This document shows, in pieces, positions 53,672 to 62,309 of a DNA stretch of 64,000 nucleotides. A program made the position numbers and the translations under genes. Below the pieces are notes generated by a model. That model was not told the origin of the DNA and made no database searches. It was given only the letters and a program-made list of their open reading frames with translations. Position 1 is the first letter of the stretch. Every line of letters starts with the position of its first letter. The DNA is from Flavobacteriales bacterium UBA1993 (lineage in GTDB: Bacteria > Bacteroidota > Bacteroidia > Flavobacteriales_G > Salibacteraceae). The DNA lies in NCBI GenBank assembly GCA_002336485.1, contig DDCZ01000070.1, positions 7,511 through 71,510 on the forward strand. Direction: 5' to 3'.

Positions 53672-54013
53672 TCAGATTTCGTAGATCAGCGTTGTATCGG
53701 ATAATTCGATGAAGAGCTCTTGCGTTTTTTCTAGGTCGTAGGTTTGTTCAGTAGAGAATTCCTGCATGCCTTGATTCAGAACCGTAAACCGTATCTGATT
53801 GGAATTTGGAAGCGTCTCATCTCCAGCTTTTACTCTAAAAAATTCCGTCTCTTCTCCTGGCTTCAATGCCCCACCTACATAGGCATCACCCCAATAGAGG
53901 TTTTCGATGGTTGTTTTGGAAAGGGAATTTTTGACTTTGATGGAAGCACCGCGATTGCAGGCAACTAACGATAGCGTCAGAATGAGTGCAAGGGATAGGG
54001 TTAGCGGTTTCAT
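53672..54013 (-). CDS. Small lipoprotein of unknown function
   Basis: A 113-residue protein with a clear lipoprotein signal, MKPLTLSLALILTLSLVAC, and the lipidated cysteine at residue 19. The mature part is short, beta-rich and moderately acidic (LYWGDAYVGGALKPGEETEF), with no recognised domain. ATG 54013 is chosen over an earlier in-frame start at 54082, which lacks an N-terminal signal. The gene converges on the PNGase-like gene with no base between the stop codons. I do not recognise the family. Confidence 0.75.
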   Translation of the reverse strand: MKPLTLSLALILTLSLVACNRGASIKVKNSLSKTTIENLYWGDAYVGGALKPGEETEFFRVKAGDETLPNSNQIRFTVLNQGMQEFSTEQTYDLEKTQELFIELSDTTLIYEI

Positions 54014-54170
54014 ATGTTCACAGACGTAAAAGACGAAAATAGGTCGTATGATCCGAAAAAAATAATCCGACGGTGTTGCCACGATTTATTTCCGCCCCCG
54101 CATGAGAATGTTTTATTTCGCAGCTAAGTTGAGCAAGAGGTTCCAGCAATGGATTGTTTTGCTTGATACT

Positions 54171-54242
54171 GGTCCCGTAGTTCAATGGATAGAATAGAAG
54201 TTTCCTAAACTTTTGATCTAGGTTCGATTCCTAGCGGGATCA
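54171..54242 (+). tRNA. tRNA-Arg (anticodon CCT)
   Basis: A 72-base cloverleaf: acceptor arm GGTCCCG/CGGGATC, D arm GTTC/GAAT with an AATGGATA loop, anticodon arm GAAGT/ACTTT with loop TTCCTAA (anticodon CCT, reading AGG), a four-base variable loop and T arm CTAGG/CCTAG with loop TTCGATT. The discriminator base is A and CCA is not encoded, normal for Bacteroidota. It stands alone between the lipoprotein gene and the desaturase. Confidence 0.95.
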
Positions 54243-54436
54243 CAAAGTCTCCTCTTTGGTTCCCAATAAAGAATTCACTGAGTTCCGAGGCATTGGCATC
54301 GCGCTGCTGCGGCTATTTCATATCGTATTGCTTATTGACCTTATCTCCACAATTATCAATACTTAAGAAACCCATTTCAATGACATAATTCATCTCTTTT
54401 GGCAATAGACATGCGACTTCATTGTGCATTAAGACC

Positions 54437-54444
54437 TATCTTTG
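54437..54444 (+). promoter_or_regulatory. -7 box for the fatty acid desaturase
   Basis: TATCTTTG matches TAnnTTTG and ends 49 bases before the ATG at 54494. The 190 bases between it and the tRNA contain nothing else I recognise. Confidence 0.45.
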
Positions 54445-54493
54445 CACATCGAAAAATCGCACGACGAACTTTCAAAAACAAGCCATAGATTCT

Positions 54494-55591
54494 ATGTCAA
54501 TTTCTTCTTATCGGTTTAACCGACAATCAAACGCTGAGTTCTACAAGACGCTAAAGTCAAGGGTAAATGATTATTTCGTTTCAAATCACATTGAGCGCAC
54601 TGCCAATGCAGAAATGATCACCAAGACCACCGTGCTTATCGCGCTCTACTTTATTCCATTCGGATTCATCATTAGCGGATTGGTCACTTCGGTTTGGGCC
54701 ATATTAGGATTGTGGTTGGCTATGGGGATTGGTGCTGTTGGTATTGGGTTTAGCGTAATGCACGATGCCAATCATGGGGCATATTCTAAAAACGAGAGCG
54801 TCAATAAATTCTTTGGTGGCTTTATAAACATCTTAGGCATCAATAGCAGTATCTGGAAGTATCAGCACAACGTGCTTCATCACAGCTTCACCAACATTGA
54901 AGGCGCTGATGGCGACGTTGACATTCCTTTCTTTTTACGATTCACTCCACATCAACCTCAGCGTCCAATGCACAAGTACCAGCATCTGTATGCGTGGCTA
55001 TTGTATGGCTTTCTGATCCTTATGAAGGTGATCGTTACAGACTTTACTCAAGCTTTTGAATATCGAAAATTGAAGCTTGTAAAGTCACCGGCAGAATTGC
55101 GAAAACTCATTATGACAATTAGTTTTTGGAAGGTGGTTTATTTCGGTGTTTTTCTGGTGCTTCCCTTGATTCTTTCGCCTGTCTCGCCGTGGATCACATT
55201 GATAGGATTTTTCGGAATGCAGTATACCCTGGGCATGGCCACAGCGGTCATTTTCCAGCTTGCTCACATCATGCCTGAAAACGATTATCCGTTGCCGGAT
55301 GAGAATGGAAAAATGGACAATAACTGGGCAGTGCACCAAATGGTTACCACCACCAATTTCGCTCCTAAAAACAGAATATTATCCTGGTATGTGGGTGGCT
55401 TAAACTTCCAAGTTGAGCACCACTTGTTTCCAAATATCTGTCATGTACACTATCGTCATATTTCGAAAATCGTGAAGGAAACGGCGCAAGAGTTTAATGT
55501 GCCTTACAACAGCATTGATCGATTTAGAGAGGCAATTGCAGAACATGCTCGAATGTTGCGCATGCTTGGGAATGCTCCTGCTGCCACGTAG
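54494..55591 (+). CDS. Acyl-CoA/acyl-lipid fatty acid desaturase
   Basis: A 365-residue membrane di-iron desaturase. The three histidine boxes are in place: HDANHG, HNVLHHSF and the Q/V-type FQVEHHLFPNICHVHY. The last box is VEHHL rather than QxxHH, as in many non-front-end bacterial desaturases. Membrane helices flank the boxes. It inserts a double bond into a fatty acyl chain using an electron donor that is not encoded nearby. Front-end (delta-5/6) and delta-9 types cannot be told apart here. There is no fused cytochrome b5. ATG 54494 is chosen because a -7 box lies upstream of it and the extra residues of the longer frame look non-coding. Stop codons of this gene and the next are 3 bases apart. 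Confidence 0.92.
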   Translation: MSISSYRFNRQSNAEFYKTLKSRVNDYFVSNHIERTANAEMITKTTVLIALYFIPFGFIISGLVTSVWAILGLWLAMGIGAVGIGFSVMHDANHGAYSKNESVNKFFGGFINILGINSSIWKYQHNVLHHSFTNIEGADGDVDIPFFLRFTPHQPQRPMHKYQHLYAWLLYGFLILMKVIVTDFTQAFEYRKLKLVKSPAELRKLIMTISFWKVVYFGVFLVLPLILSPVSPWITLIGFFGMQYTLGMATAVIFQLAHIMPENDYPLPDENGKMDNNWAVHQMVTTTNFAPKNRILSWYVGGLNFQVEHHLFPNICHVHYRHISKIVKETAQEFNVPYNSIDRFREAIAEHARMLRMLGNAPAAT

Positions 55592-55594
55592 CGG

Positions 55595-56287
55595 TTATTG
55601 AAAAGGCAAGGAATCCTGCTCTTCTTCCAATAGCGTCAACATCTCAATAAAGACCTTTTCTTCAATATGGTGGTGAATTTCAAGGTCTAAGCGAAACTGC
55701 TGTAAAATGGTGTGAAACGCCCGATAGGCAAATGATCGCGCTACCTCAGGATGATTCGTCTCAATTTCATTTATAATCTTATCCAAGCTATCTTCAACTT
55801 CATGCGAATGCATGTCATGAAAGTCGGCAACGCTAAAATCGCGTGCGCCTCCGCCATGTGCCAATCTACGCGCATAGGGAAACAACTTGGTTTCCTCCAT
55901 ATCTATATGAGACAGCAACTCTTTTCGATAGGATTGAAAAAAGGACTCGAGCACACCAGAAATAGGGTGATCTGGAAATAGTTTTTTGATGCCAATAATG
56001 GATTGCTCAATTTTCGGAAGCAACGTGCTTTCATAAAATGCATGCGTTCGTTCCAAATATTCAAGAATGGTAGAAATCGAATACTGCGAAAAACGTTCGG
56101 CCTGAAAATTATCAAGGCCCGTATAAAGCTCCATTAATTCTAAAATGAAATCGACCTCCAGTTCGCCGTTGTCTCCTCCTTTAAAATCAACCGATCCATC
56201 GGAGTTGATAGCATAGCGCTGAAGTGCCAGTTCGCTGAGCGGCTCAAAATGGAACATTGAGCGTATGGTATGAATGGTGCGTGGCAT
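55595..56287 (-). CDS. Hemerythrin HHE-domain protein
   Basis: A 230-residue cytoplasmic protein with an HHE-type di-iron helical bundle. Likely ligands in order are His82 (LERTHAFY), His127 and Glu131 (HIDMEE), one of His157/160/162 (FHDMHSHE) and His205-207 with Glu210 (HHHIEE). The C-terminal part resembles the YtfE/RIC iron-sulfur repair proteins, but the N-terminal cysteine domain (DUF542) typical of RIC is absent. The N-terminal 70 residues form an acidic helical region of unknown kind. Function is inferred: binding of iron, oxygen or nitric oxide. It is convergent with the desaturase. Confidence 0.85.
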   Translation of the reverse strand: MPRTIHTIRSMFHFEPLSELALQRYAINSDGSVDFKGGDNGELEVDFILELMELYTGLDNFQAERFSQYSISTILEYLERTHAFYESTLLPKIEQSIIGIKKLFPDHPISGVLESFFQSYRKELLSHIDMEETKLFPYARRLAHGGGARDFSVADFHDMHSHEVEDSLDKIINEIETNHPEVARSFAYRAFHTILQQFRLDLEIHHHIEEKVFIEMLTLLEEEQDSLPFQ

Positions 56288-56321
56288 GCGTCAAATTTTT
56301 CTCGAATCTATGCCAACGACT

Positions 56322-56355
56322 GTGATTAGACGTTACCTATAATCAGGTAAATCAC
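56322..56355. repeat. Nested inverted repeat in the hemerythrin/carboxypeptidase intergenic spacer
   Basis: GTGATT (56322-56327) pairs with AATCAC (56350-56355), and within it TACCT (56334-56338) pairs with AGGTA (56345-56349); a six-base bulge (AGACGT) separates the stems on one side only. The spacer lies between two minus-strand genes (98 bases). No T run follows in either direction, so it is not a plain intrinsic terminator. Confidence 0.4.
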
Positions 56356-56385
56356 TGATACTTTTCAGTTTAGCGTTGTGAAGAA

Positions 56386-58773
56386 CTACGGTAACACAAC
56401 AAGGCTCTTGGATGCAGCCCCAGAATCAGAACTTAACCGAACAGTATAAAAGCCCGGCTCCCAGCTTCCCGTTTGAATGGTCGCCTTGTTTTTAATGCTT
56501 CTCGAAAGCACGCGCCTGCCATTAATGTCGAATACTTCAACCAAGGCATCGATCTTGTTGCTCTCGATTCGCACCGCATCCACAGCGGGATTCGGAAAGA
56601 GCGTGAATGCGTCTTCATTCCACAACTCCTGACCGACCGACACCACCGAATCAACATAACCCGTATCAATCGGAATTTCAGCGTTTGGATCCTGGAGGAC
56701 TGCGAATTCAAGATCATCAAAGTAAAAACCATCGTACGTCACAAACTGATCGCTCACCAATCGAAATTTCAGTTTGATTCGTTGACCGGCATAGTCATTC
56801 AGATCCACACGTTCGTCCACCCAATTCGATTGCAATCCGTCCCAAAGTGGTTGCCCCTCATCTTGATCAGAGGAGCCTTCTCTTGTATACAACCCACAAA
56901 GGGGCGACCAGTCGTTTTGATTAACTGGAGAGGCCATAAGCTGCACATAATCCCAGCCTCCTTCGATATGCCATTTGGCTTGAAATGTAAGGTAGCCATG
57001 CAATGAATTACGCATGTCGATGATGCGCTCGTACTCAATTTCATTTATCGAGTTATTGCTATAAAATTCATAGGGTGAGTCTGTAATGGAACTGGAAGGG
57101 CTAACAAATTCCTCGTCTGTATTTGACCAACTGAAACTTGTGAAATCTACCATATTGTCTGCTGAGTTTGACAGCGCGATCGCCGGATCTCCAAAGATTT
57201 TCACAATCTCCTGAGTTGTGGTGAATCCGGTATGCGAAGATTTTAACCCAAACACAACCTCATCACCTGGTTGTATGGAGGCGTCAAGCACAAACGGAAA
57301 GGACTCAGAAACCGCATCACCGATATTCATGGAGGAATATGTTGCCGATCCTGAAGTGGAAATCACATTCGAGGAAACAGGCTCAAGCGAATACGTGTTG
57401 TTTGGATCGAACTGGAGGCCCAATCTTTCGATATCTACATCAATGGATCCTGTTGTTGATGAGATCATCGCAGGGCTCTTGTCAGACATCTCTACATACA
57501 TGCCAGCTAGGTGTGAAAGCAGCAGGTTTGGGCGTACATTTTCTTGACTTAGCGGAATAATTCGTGTCGAAACGGGCCAGAAACCATCTCCTGAATTACC
57601 CACCTCTGGCGTCATTGAAAAGATTTTGTTTTTGGCTGTTTGCTCGCCATACATCCAGTCATCCGAATCACCATTTACGGCATAACCCACGGTCTCGTAT
57701 CCGGTGCCATAGACGTAGCTATTCTCTGCCGTAAGCAATTGGGCCGAGCGGATGAAGTAATTTGAATCTGGGGTTAGTGGCGCGGTGATATAACCCCAAG
57801 GGTATATCACATAGTTTCCATGAGCGTGATAATTCAGGGCAAAACTGAATGTGTTTTGTTCGCACAACCACTTCACGGCTTTTGTTTCCGGTTCACTAAA
57901 GGCACCTAGCCCACGATAAGTATTGCTTGACGTGCTCGGTGAGGAGCCTGTGTTGTCGTAACCCCATTCAAACCCATAGTTTCGGTTTAGATCAACACCA
58001 AATTCCCCATCCAAATTGTCTCTCCTATTCTTCCGCCAAAGTCCGCCGCCATTTGGATTTGTTGTTTGATTTTGAATGTATCCGTCTGGATTAATCATGG
58101 GCACGAAGTACATTTCGGTATTGTCAACTAAGTATGTGACCGTATCATTTTGCCCATAGTTTTCGAGCACGTACCACATATAGAATATAAGCTGGGAAAG
58201 CGACTGCGGTTCACGTGCATGATGAATTGCGGTGTAAAGCACTTCAGGTTCGGCTTCATTTACTGAGGGATTATCCGAAATTTTCAACCAATAAATGGGT
58301 CTGTTTTCATGGGTAAGAAAGGTGTCAATTGCCGCGCGCTGGGTGATTAAATCTGGATACAAGAAAGCCATGCTATCTATGTTCTCCATAAACTCTTCAT
58401 AGGTGAAAAACCCACCCATGCTTCCGAGCTTGAAATTATCCGGTTGTTCAAATTCCGTCCCGCCGGATGATATGCAATTTGCCCTGCTACTTCGCTCCGC
58501 TTCGGATAATAAGTTGCGCTCCACGTAGTAGGTTTCTAAATCCTCCTCCAAGGTTTCGAATCGCACACCGGCCGCCGTGAGCCATTCAACTTCCCGAGCT
58601 GAAAAATCATTAATGATAAAGTGCCCCGGCTTAATGGTTCCGTGATCCAACTCAAAGCCATGCTCGCGCATAAGTCCTTCAGATATTGGATCGAGCCAAA
58701 TTTTCAATTTGGCAGATTGAGAGAAGCAACTGCCAGAGGCAATAAGCATGAAAACGAACAGATACAGGCGCAT
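56386..58773 (-). CDS. Secreted M14 zinc carboxypeptidase with T9SS sorting domain
   Basis: A 795-residue exported metallopeptidase. A signal peptide (MRLYLFVFMLIASGSCFS) precedes an N-terminal propeptide-like region. The M14 zinc motif is HHARE (His185, Glu188, after TAI), with a third ligand in NYHAHGNYVIYPWG and the catalytic glutamate in FSMTPEVGNSGDGF; NPDGY and VDLNRNYG are substrate-binding blocks. A beta-rich domain (about 470-700) with immune-sensor-like strands precedes a T9SS type A C-terminal domain (LFPNPAVDAVRIES, ending in SLVVLP). The protein should be exported by the Sec system and then by SprA. ATG 58773 is chosen over an upstream ATG at 58812: a -7 box lies between them and the second start gives the signal peptide. 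It digests peptides outside the cell. Confidence 0.92.
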   Translation of the reverse strand: MRLYLFVFMLIASGSCFSQSAKLKIWLDPISEGLMREHGFELDHGTIKPGHFIINDFSAREVEWLTAAGVRFETLEEDLETYYVERNLLSEAERSSRANCISSGGTEFEQPDNFKLGSMGGFFTYEEFMENIDSMAFLYPDLITQRAAIDTFLTHENRPIYWLKISDNPSVNEAEPEVLYTAIHHAREPQSLSQLIFYMWYVLENYGQNDTVTYLVDNTEMYFVPMINPDGYIQNQTTNPNGGGLWRKNRRDNLDGEFGVDLNRNYGFEWGYDNTGSSPSTSSNTYRGLGAFSEPETKAVKWLCEQNTFSFALNYHAHGNYVIYPWGYITAPLTPDSNYFIRSAQLLTAENSYVYGTGYETVGYAVNGDSDDWMYGEQTAKNKIFSMTPEVGNSGDGFWPVSTRIIPLSQENVRPNLLLSHLAGMYVEMSDKSPAMISSTTGSIDVDIERLGLQFDPNNTYSLEPVSSNVISTSGSATYSSMNIGDAVSESFPFVLDASIQPGDEVVFGLKSSHTGFTTTQEIVKIFGDPAIALSNSADNMVDFTSFSWSNTDEEFVSPSSSITDSPYEFYSNNSINEIEYERIIDMRNSLHGYLTFQAKWHIEGGWDYVQLMASPVNQNDWSPLCGLYTREGSSDQDEGQPLWDGLQSNWVDERVDLNDYAGQRIKLKFRLVSDQFVTYDGFYFDDLEFAVLQDPNAEIPIDTGYVDSVVSVGQELWNEDAFTLFPNPAVDAVRIESNKIDALVEVFDINGRRVLSRSIKNKATIQTGSWEPGFYTVRLSSDSGAASKSLVVLP

Positions 58774-58796
58774 CGAAAGTGATTTTCGGGTTCGAA

Positions 58797-58804
58797 CAAA
58801 ACTA
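58797..58804 (-). promoter_or_regulatory. -7 box for the M14 carboxypeptidase gene
   Basis: Minus-strand TAGTTTTG matches TAnnTTTG and ends 23 bases before the ATG at 58773, but lies inside the longer reading frame that starts at 58812, which supports the shorter start. Confidence 0.5.
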
Positions 58805-58879
58805 CGCGACAAAACGCAGCATAATTAATGACGTAAATATTGATCAAATGGGCTATTTTCGTCCTTTAAAGTTTACACA

Positions 58880-59014
58880 ATGTCACACGATAATCACGAC
58901 CAAAAACCTCAAGGCTTCTTAAACACGGTATTCGATTCTACAATGGGTGGATTTGGAATCGTTTGGGCATCAGGCATGTTAGTTTGCATTTTATTGTTGA
59001 TGTTGTTGGGTTAA
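58880..59014 (+). CDS. Small membrane protein of 44 residues
   Basis: ATG 58880 opens a 44-codon frame closed by TAA. The product has a polar N-terminus (MSHDNHDQKPQGF), a short amphipathic part (LNTVFDSTMGGF), and one hydrophobic helix at about residues 25-43 (GIVWASGMLVCILLLMLLG). That is the layout of small membrane-spanning proteins. It occupies most of the 313-base spacer between two genes and starts 107 bases from the divergent carboxypeptidase ATG. A weak -7-like TATTTTCG lies at 58854-58861. No family is recognised. The coherent hydrophobic profile and position make chance unlikely but not impossible. Confidence 0.55.
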   Translation: MSHDNHDQKPQGFLNTVFDSTMGGFGIVWASGMLVCILLLMLLG

Positions 59015-59033
59015 TCCCGAAAAACTAACTTTA

Positions 59034-59057
59034 GCCAGTCTGCCAATCACGACTGGT
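59034..59057 (+). repeat. Hairpin in the hisC leader
   Basis: CCAGTC (59035-59040) and GACTGG (59051-59056) form a six-base-pair stem, extended by a G-T pair, with a ten-base loop, ending 30 bases before the hisC ATG. No T run follows. It could influence hisC translation but is short. Confidence 0.35.
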
Positions 59058-59086
59058 AGGCGCGAAGAAATTTCAAAACTTGCGCC

Positions 59087-60175
59087 ATGATTACGATTCC
59101 AAAGAATATTCAAGAACTGGTTTCCTATAAACCAGGCAAACCTGTCTCACAAATAATTGAAGAGCTCGACCTAAAAGAGTCGGCCATATTGTGGAACAAT
59201 GAAAACAACCTCGGCCCTTCCCCGAAAGTGCTGGAGCACGTGCAAAGCGTTCTAGTCACCTCGCACAAATACCCCGACCCTACTTCACACGAACTCTGCG
59301 AACGCATTGCCGCATTGAACAACTGCACGGCTGAAAATGTGACCGTGGACAACGGTTCTGAGTCTGTATTTGATTGTGTGTTTCGTGCATTCTTTGAAAA
59401 AGACAATGAACTTCTAACGTGCGACGGAACCTTTGTTGCGGTCTATATATGGGCCAAATCAAATAAGGTAGAGGTGGCACGTATTCCTTTGGCGCGCGGT
59501 TATCAGTTTGACGTTGATAGATTGGTTCAGTCTGTTACACCTCAGACGAAGGCGATTTACGTAGCAAACCCGAACAACCCAACGGGCGCCATGATATCTC
59601 AAGGCGAACTGGATCACTTGGTTGAGTCCGTTCCGGATGACGTGCTGATCATAGTGGATGAGGCATATTACGAGTATGCTCGAGCAATCACGGATGATTA
59701 CCCCGACAGTTTCGCAATGCGGAAATCGAATGTTTTAACGCTACGCACCTTTAGCAAAGCATATGGCATCGCTGGCATTCGTGTTGGTTATGCCCTAGGC
59801 GACCCCAGACTGATCGAAGCACTGAGAAAGGTGAAGATGACCTTTGCCCCATCAAACTTGGCTCAGGCAGCGGCAATAGGTGCGCTGGATGATCCGGATC
59901 ACATGCATAAGTCGGTGATGTTGAATAAATCCGCTTTGCAGCAATTTTACACGGCGTTGCATGATGCGGAACTCAAATACATCCCATCGTATGGAAACTT
60001 TGTGATGATTGATTTAGGAACCGAGGATTTGGCAAAAGCATTCACAGAAAACATGCTTAAGAAAGGTGTCTTCATTCGACACCTTCGAGCGTTTGGCCTT
60101 CCCAATTGCGTTCGAATATCTACTGGCACGTCAGAGGAAAATGAGCTGTTTACGCGCAAACTCTTAGGGACGTAA
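59087..60175 (+). CDS. hisC: Histidinol-phosphate aminotransferase family protein
   Basis: A 362-residue PLP-dependent class I/II aminotransferase of the HisC type. The Schiff-base lysine is in RTFSKAYGIAGIRVGY; the cofactor-binding residues are in VANPNNPTGAMI and IIVDEAYYEYA; the N-terminal ALWNNENNLGPSPK-like segment is where HisC enzymes have LxxNEN. HisC transfers the amino group from glutamate to imidazole acetol phosphate. No other his gene is near, so a role as an aromatic amino acid aminotransferase is also possible. The gene ends 3 bases from the convergent oxoacid dehydrogenase. Confidence 0.85.
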   Translation: MITIPKNIQELVSYKPGKPVSQIIEELDLKESAILWNNENNLGPSPKVLEHVQSVLVTSHKYPDPTSHELCERIAALNNCTAENVTVDNGSESVFDCVFRAFFEKDNELLTCDGTFVAVYIWAKSNKVEVARIPLARGYQFDVDRLVQSVTPQTKAIYVANPNNPTGAMISQGELDHLVESVPDDVLIIVDEAYYEYARAITDDYPDSFAMRKSNVLTLRTFSKAYGIAGIRVGYALGDPRLIEALRKVKMTFAPSNLAQAAAIGALDDPDHMHKSVMLNKSALQQFYTALHDAELKYIPSYGNFVMIDLGTEDLAKAFTENMLKKGVFIRHLRAFGLPNCVRISTGTSEENELFTRKLLGT

Positions 60176-60178
60176 GAC

Positions 60179-62278
60179 TTAAAACGTCAACACTCTTTCA
60201 ATAGCAGCTCTTACCTCTTCTGCATTTGGCAAATACGTTTGCTCTAGGATTTCATTTAGTGGAATAGCTGGCGTATCGACAGCGCCAACAGTAATCACGG
60301 GCGCGTCCAAGGACTCAAAACAATCGTCCACCACTCGACCAGCAATGCCCTGACCAAACGAACTACCACGAGGTTCTTCTGTCACCACGATCACCTTTCC
60401 GTGCTTCTTGGTTGATCCAAAAATGGCTTCCGCATCCACCGGTTGTATGGATCGTAAATCCAATATCTCCACTTGGCCCGGGAAACTTTTTGCCGCTTCT
60501 TCACTCCAATAAACGCCTCGGCCGTAGGTAATCACCACGCACGATTCTCCCGAATCAACTTTTGCCTGATCGGCTTCTTGAACAACACGCGCTTTGCCAA
60601 AAGGCACTACATAATCCTCACTCGGCTCTGTAGTTTTCGCACCCTCAGTTCCTTTTATTTTTGACCAATACAACCCTTTATGCTCTAGTAAAACACACGG
60701 ATTTGGATCATAGTAGGCCGCTTTTAAAAGTCCTTTCAAGTCAGCGCCAGTACTTGGGTACGCCACTTTTATTCCTCGAATGTTTGATAGAATGCTTTCA
60801 ACCGAAGAACTGTGATACGGCCCACCGCTTCCATACGCTCCTACCGGAACTCGGATAACGGCGCTAACAGGCCATTTACCATTACTTAGATAATAGCTCC
60901 TGCTTACTTCAGTAAAAAGTTGGTTTAACCCTGGCCAGATGTAATCCGCAAATTGGACTTCCACAATCGGCTTCAACCCGACGGCGCTCATACCCACTGT
61001 GGATCCTATAATGAATGCCTCTTGTATTGGCGTATTGAACACGCGTTCTTTTCCAAACTGCTGCGCAAGGGTGGCTGCTTCCCTGAACACACCTCCAAGT
61101 CGGTGGCCAACATCCTGACCGTATAGCAAGGCTTCCGGATGTTTCTCCAAAATTTCTCGCATAGCGAATAGCGCGCTATCCACCATCACCGTTTTTTCTT
61201 TTCCTGCAGGATCTCGTTCTCCGCGCTCTTCCGTAATGGGAGTTGGAGCAAAAATGTGATTCTCTAAATCTTCTGGTTTCGGATCTTCCGCTTTTTGCGC
61301 TCGCTCAAAATCTGCCTTGACCAACTCCAACGCCCTCTTTTCGGCATCATCCAATGTTGATCCTGCGATACCACTTTCCAATAGCTGCGCTCTCAAATAT
61401 GGATGCGGATCGCGCTTTCTATCGTCTTCCAAATCGTCTCGATACCATTCCATACGTACACCACTGGTGTGATGGCTTAGTAATGGAACTTTGAGGTGAA
61501 CCAAGAATGGTCGTCGCTCTTTACGAATGGTGTCAATCGCTTTTTTCAGGGCGTTGTAGCAATCAACAAAATCGTGTCCTTTCTCAACGGTGATCACCTC
61601 AAGCCCTTTGAATCCTCTGGCATAATGCGTGGCGTCTCCAGCTCGAATTTCATCTGCGCTTGCCGAAATATCCCATTCATTGTCTTGGATGAAATACAAC
61701 ATCGGCAACTTCTTCAATACTGCCATTTGAAATGCTTCCGCTACTTCTCCTTCGGTGATGGAAGCATCGCCAAGCGAGCACACCACAACTGGATTTTCGC
61801 CTTTGTAATCTTCGGCCAACCCCATTAATTCTTTGTACTGCACACCCATACCTACTCCTGTCGTAGGAATGGCTTGCATACCTGTAGCTGAGCTTTGATG
61901 TGGAATTTTTGGTTTGTCATCATCTTTCAATGATGGGTGACAGTAATATGTTCGACCTCCAGAAAATGGATCTTCGCGCTTAGCAAAAAGTTGCAGCATG
62001 AGGTCATACGGCGTCATGCCTATGCCCAACATAATGGAATCGTCTCGATAGTATGGCGCTACAAAATCCTGTGGCTTTAGCTGAAGCGCGAGCGCTAATT
62101 GCGCGGCTTCATGCCCGCGACTGGTGGCATGCACATATTTTGAGGTAAGCTGAATTTTCTCATTGTACAACTCGCTCATAGACTTAGCTGTACACATTAG
62201 TTCCCAAGCCTTCAAGAGGGTTTCCTCGCTTACATCCAATTTTGCTTTCTCCTTCACCACTTTAGTTGTATCGCTCAT
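60179..62278 (-). CDS. 2-oxoisovalerate dehydrogenase E1, fused alpha and beta subunits
   Basis: A 699-residue fusion of the thiamin diphosphate-dependent alpha and beta subunits of the branched-chain 2-oxoacid dehydrogenase. The alpha part (about 1-350) has the ThDP motif VCSLGDASITEGEVAEAF ending in an asparagine about 30 residues on (FIQDNEWDIS), and SRGHEAAQLA. The beta part (about 360-699) has GQDVGHRLGGVF, then FNTPIQEAFIIGSTVGMSAVG, FADYIWPGLNQL and GAYGSGGPYHSSS, and ends with GRVVDDCFESLDAP. The enzyme decarboxylates oxoacids from leucine, isoleucine and valine; products feed iso-branched fatty acids, typical of this phylum. Fused E1 is usual in Bacteroidota. ATG 62278 is chosen over 62353 because a -7 box lies between them. 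E2 and E3 are not nearby. Confidence 0.96.
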   Translation of the reverse strand: MSDTTKVVKEKAKLDVSEETLLKAWELMCTAKSMSELYNEKIQLTSKYVHATSRGHEAAQLALALQLKPQDFVAPYYRDDSIMLGIGMTPYDLMLQLFAKREDPFSGGRTYYCHPSLKDDDKPKIPHQSSATGMQAIPTTGVGMGVQYKELMGLAEDYKGENPVVVCSLGDASITEGEVAEAFQMAVLKKLPMLYFIQDNEWDISASADEIRAGDATHYARGFKGLEVITVEKGHDFVDCYNALKKAIDTIRKERRPFLVHLKVPLLSHHTSGVRMEWYRDDLEDDRKRDPHPYLRAQLLESGIAGSTLDDAEKRALELVKADFERAQKAEDPKPEDLENHIFAPTPITEERGERDPAGKEKTVMVDSALFAMREILEKHPEALLYGQDVGHRLGGVFREAATLAQQFGKERVFNTPIQEAFIIGSTVGMSAVGLKPIVEVQFADYIWPGLNQLFTEVSRSYYLSNGKWPVSAVIRVPVGAYGSGGPYHSSSVESILSNIRGIKVAYPSTGADLKGLLKAAYYDPNPCVLLEHKGLYWSKIKGTEGAKTTEPSEDYVVPFGKARVVQEADQAKVDSGESCVVITYGRGVYWSEEAAKSFPGQVEILDLRSIQPVDAEAIFGSTKKHGKVIVVTEEPRGSSFGQGIAGRVVDDCFESLDAPVITVGAVDTPAIPLNEILEQTYLPNAEEVRAAIERVLTF

Positions 62279-62301
62279 CGCACTTCCTTTTATCGGAGTT
62301 C

Positions 62302-62309
62302 CAAAAATA
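62302..62309 (-). promoter_or_regulatory. -7 box for the fused 2-oxoisovalerate dehydrogenase gene
   Basis: Minus-strand TATTTTTG matches TAnnTTTG and ends 23 bases before the ATG at 62278, supporting that start over one at 62353. Confidence 0.5.

Noticed and set aside
54103..54211. A short frame of 31 residues starting MRMFYFAAKLSKRF upstream of and into tRNA-Arg
   Set aside because: It ends inside the tRNA gene, shows no coherent profile, and has no promoter box; overlap with a tRNA makes it unlikely to be coding.
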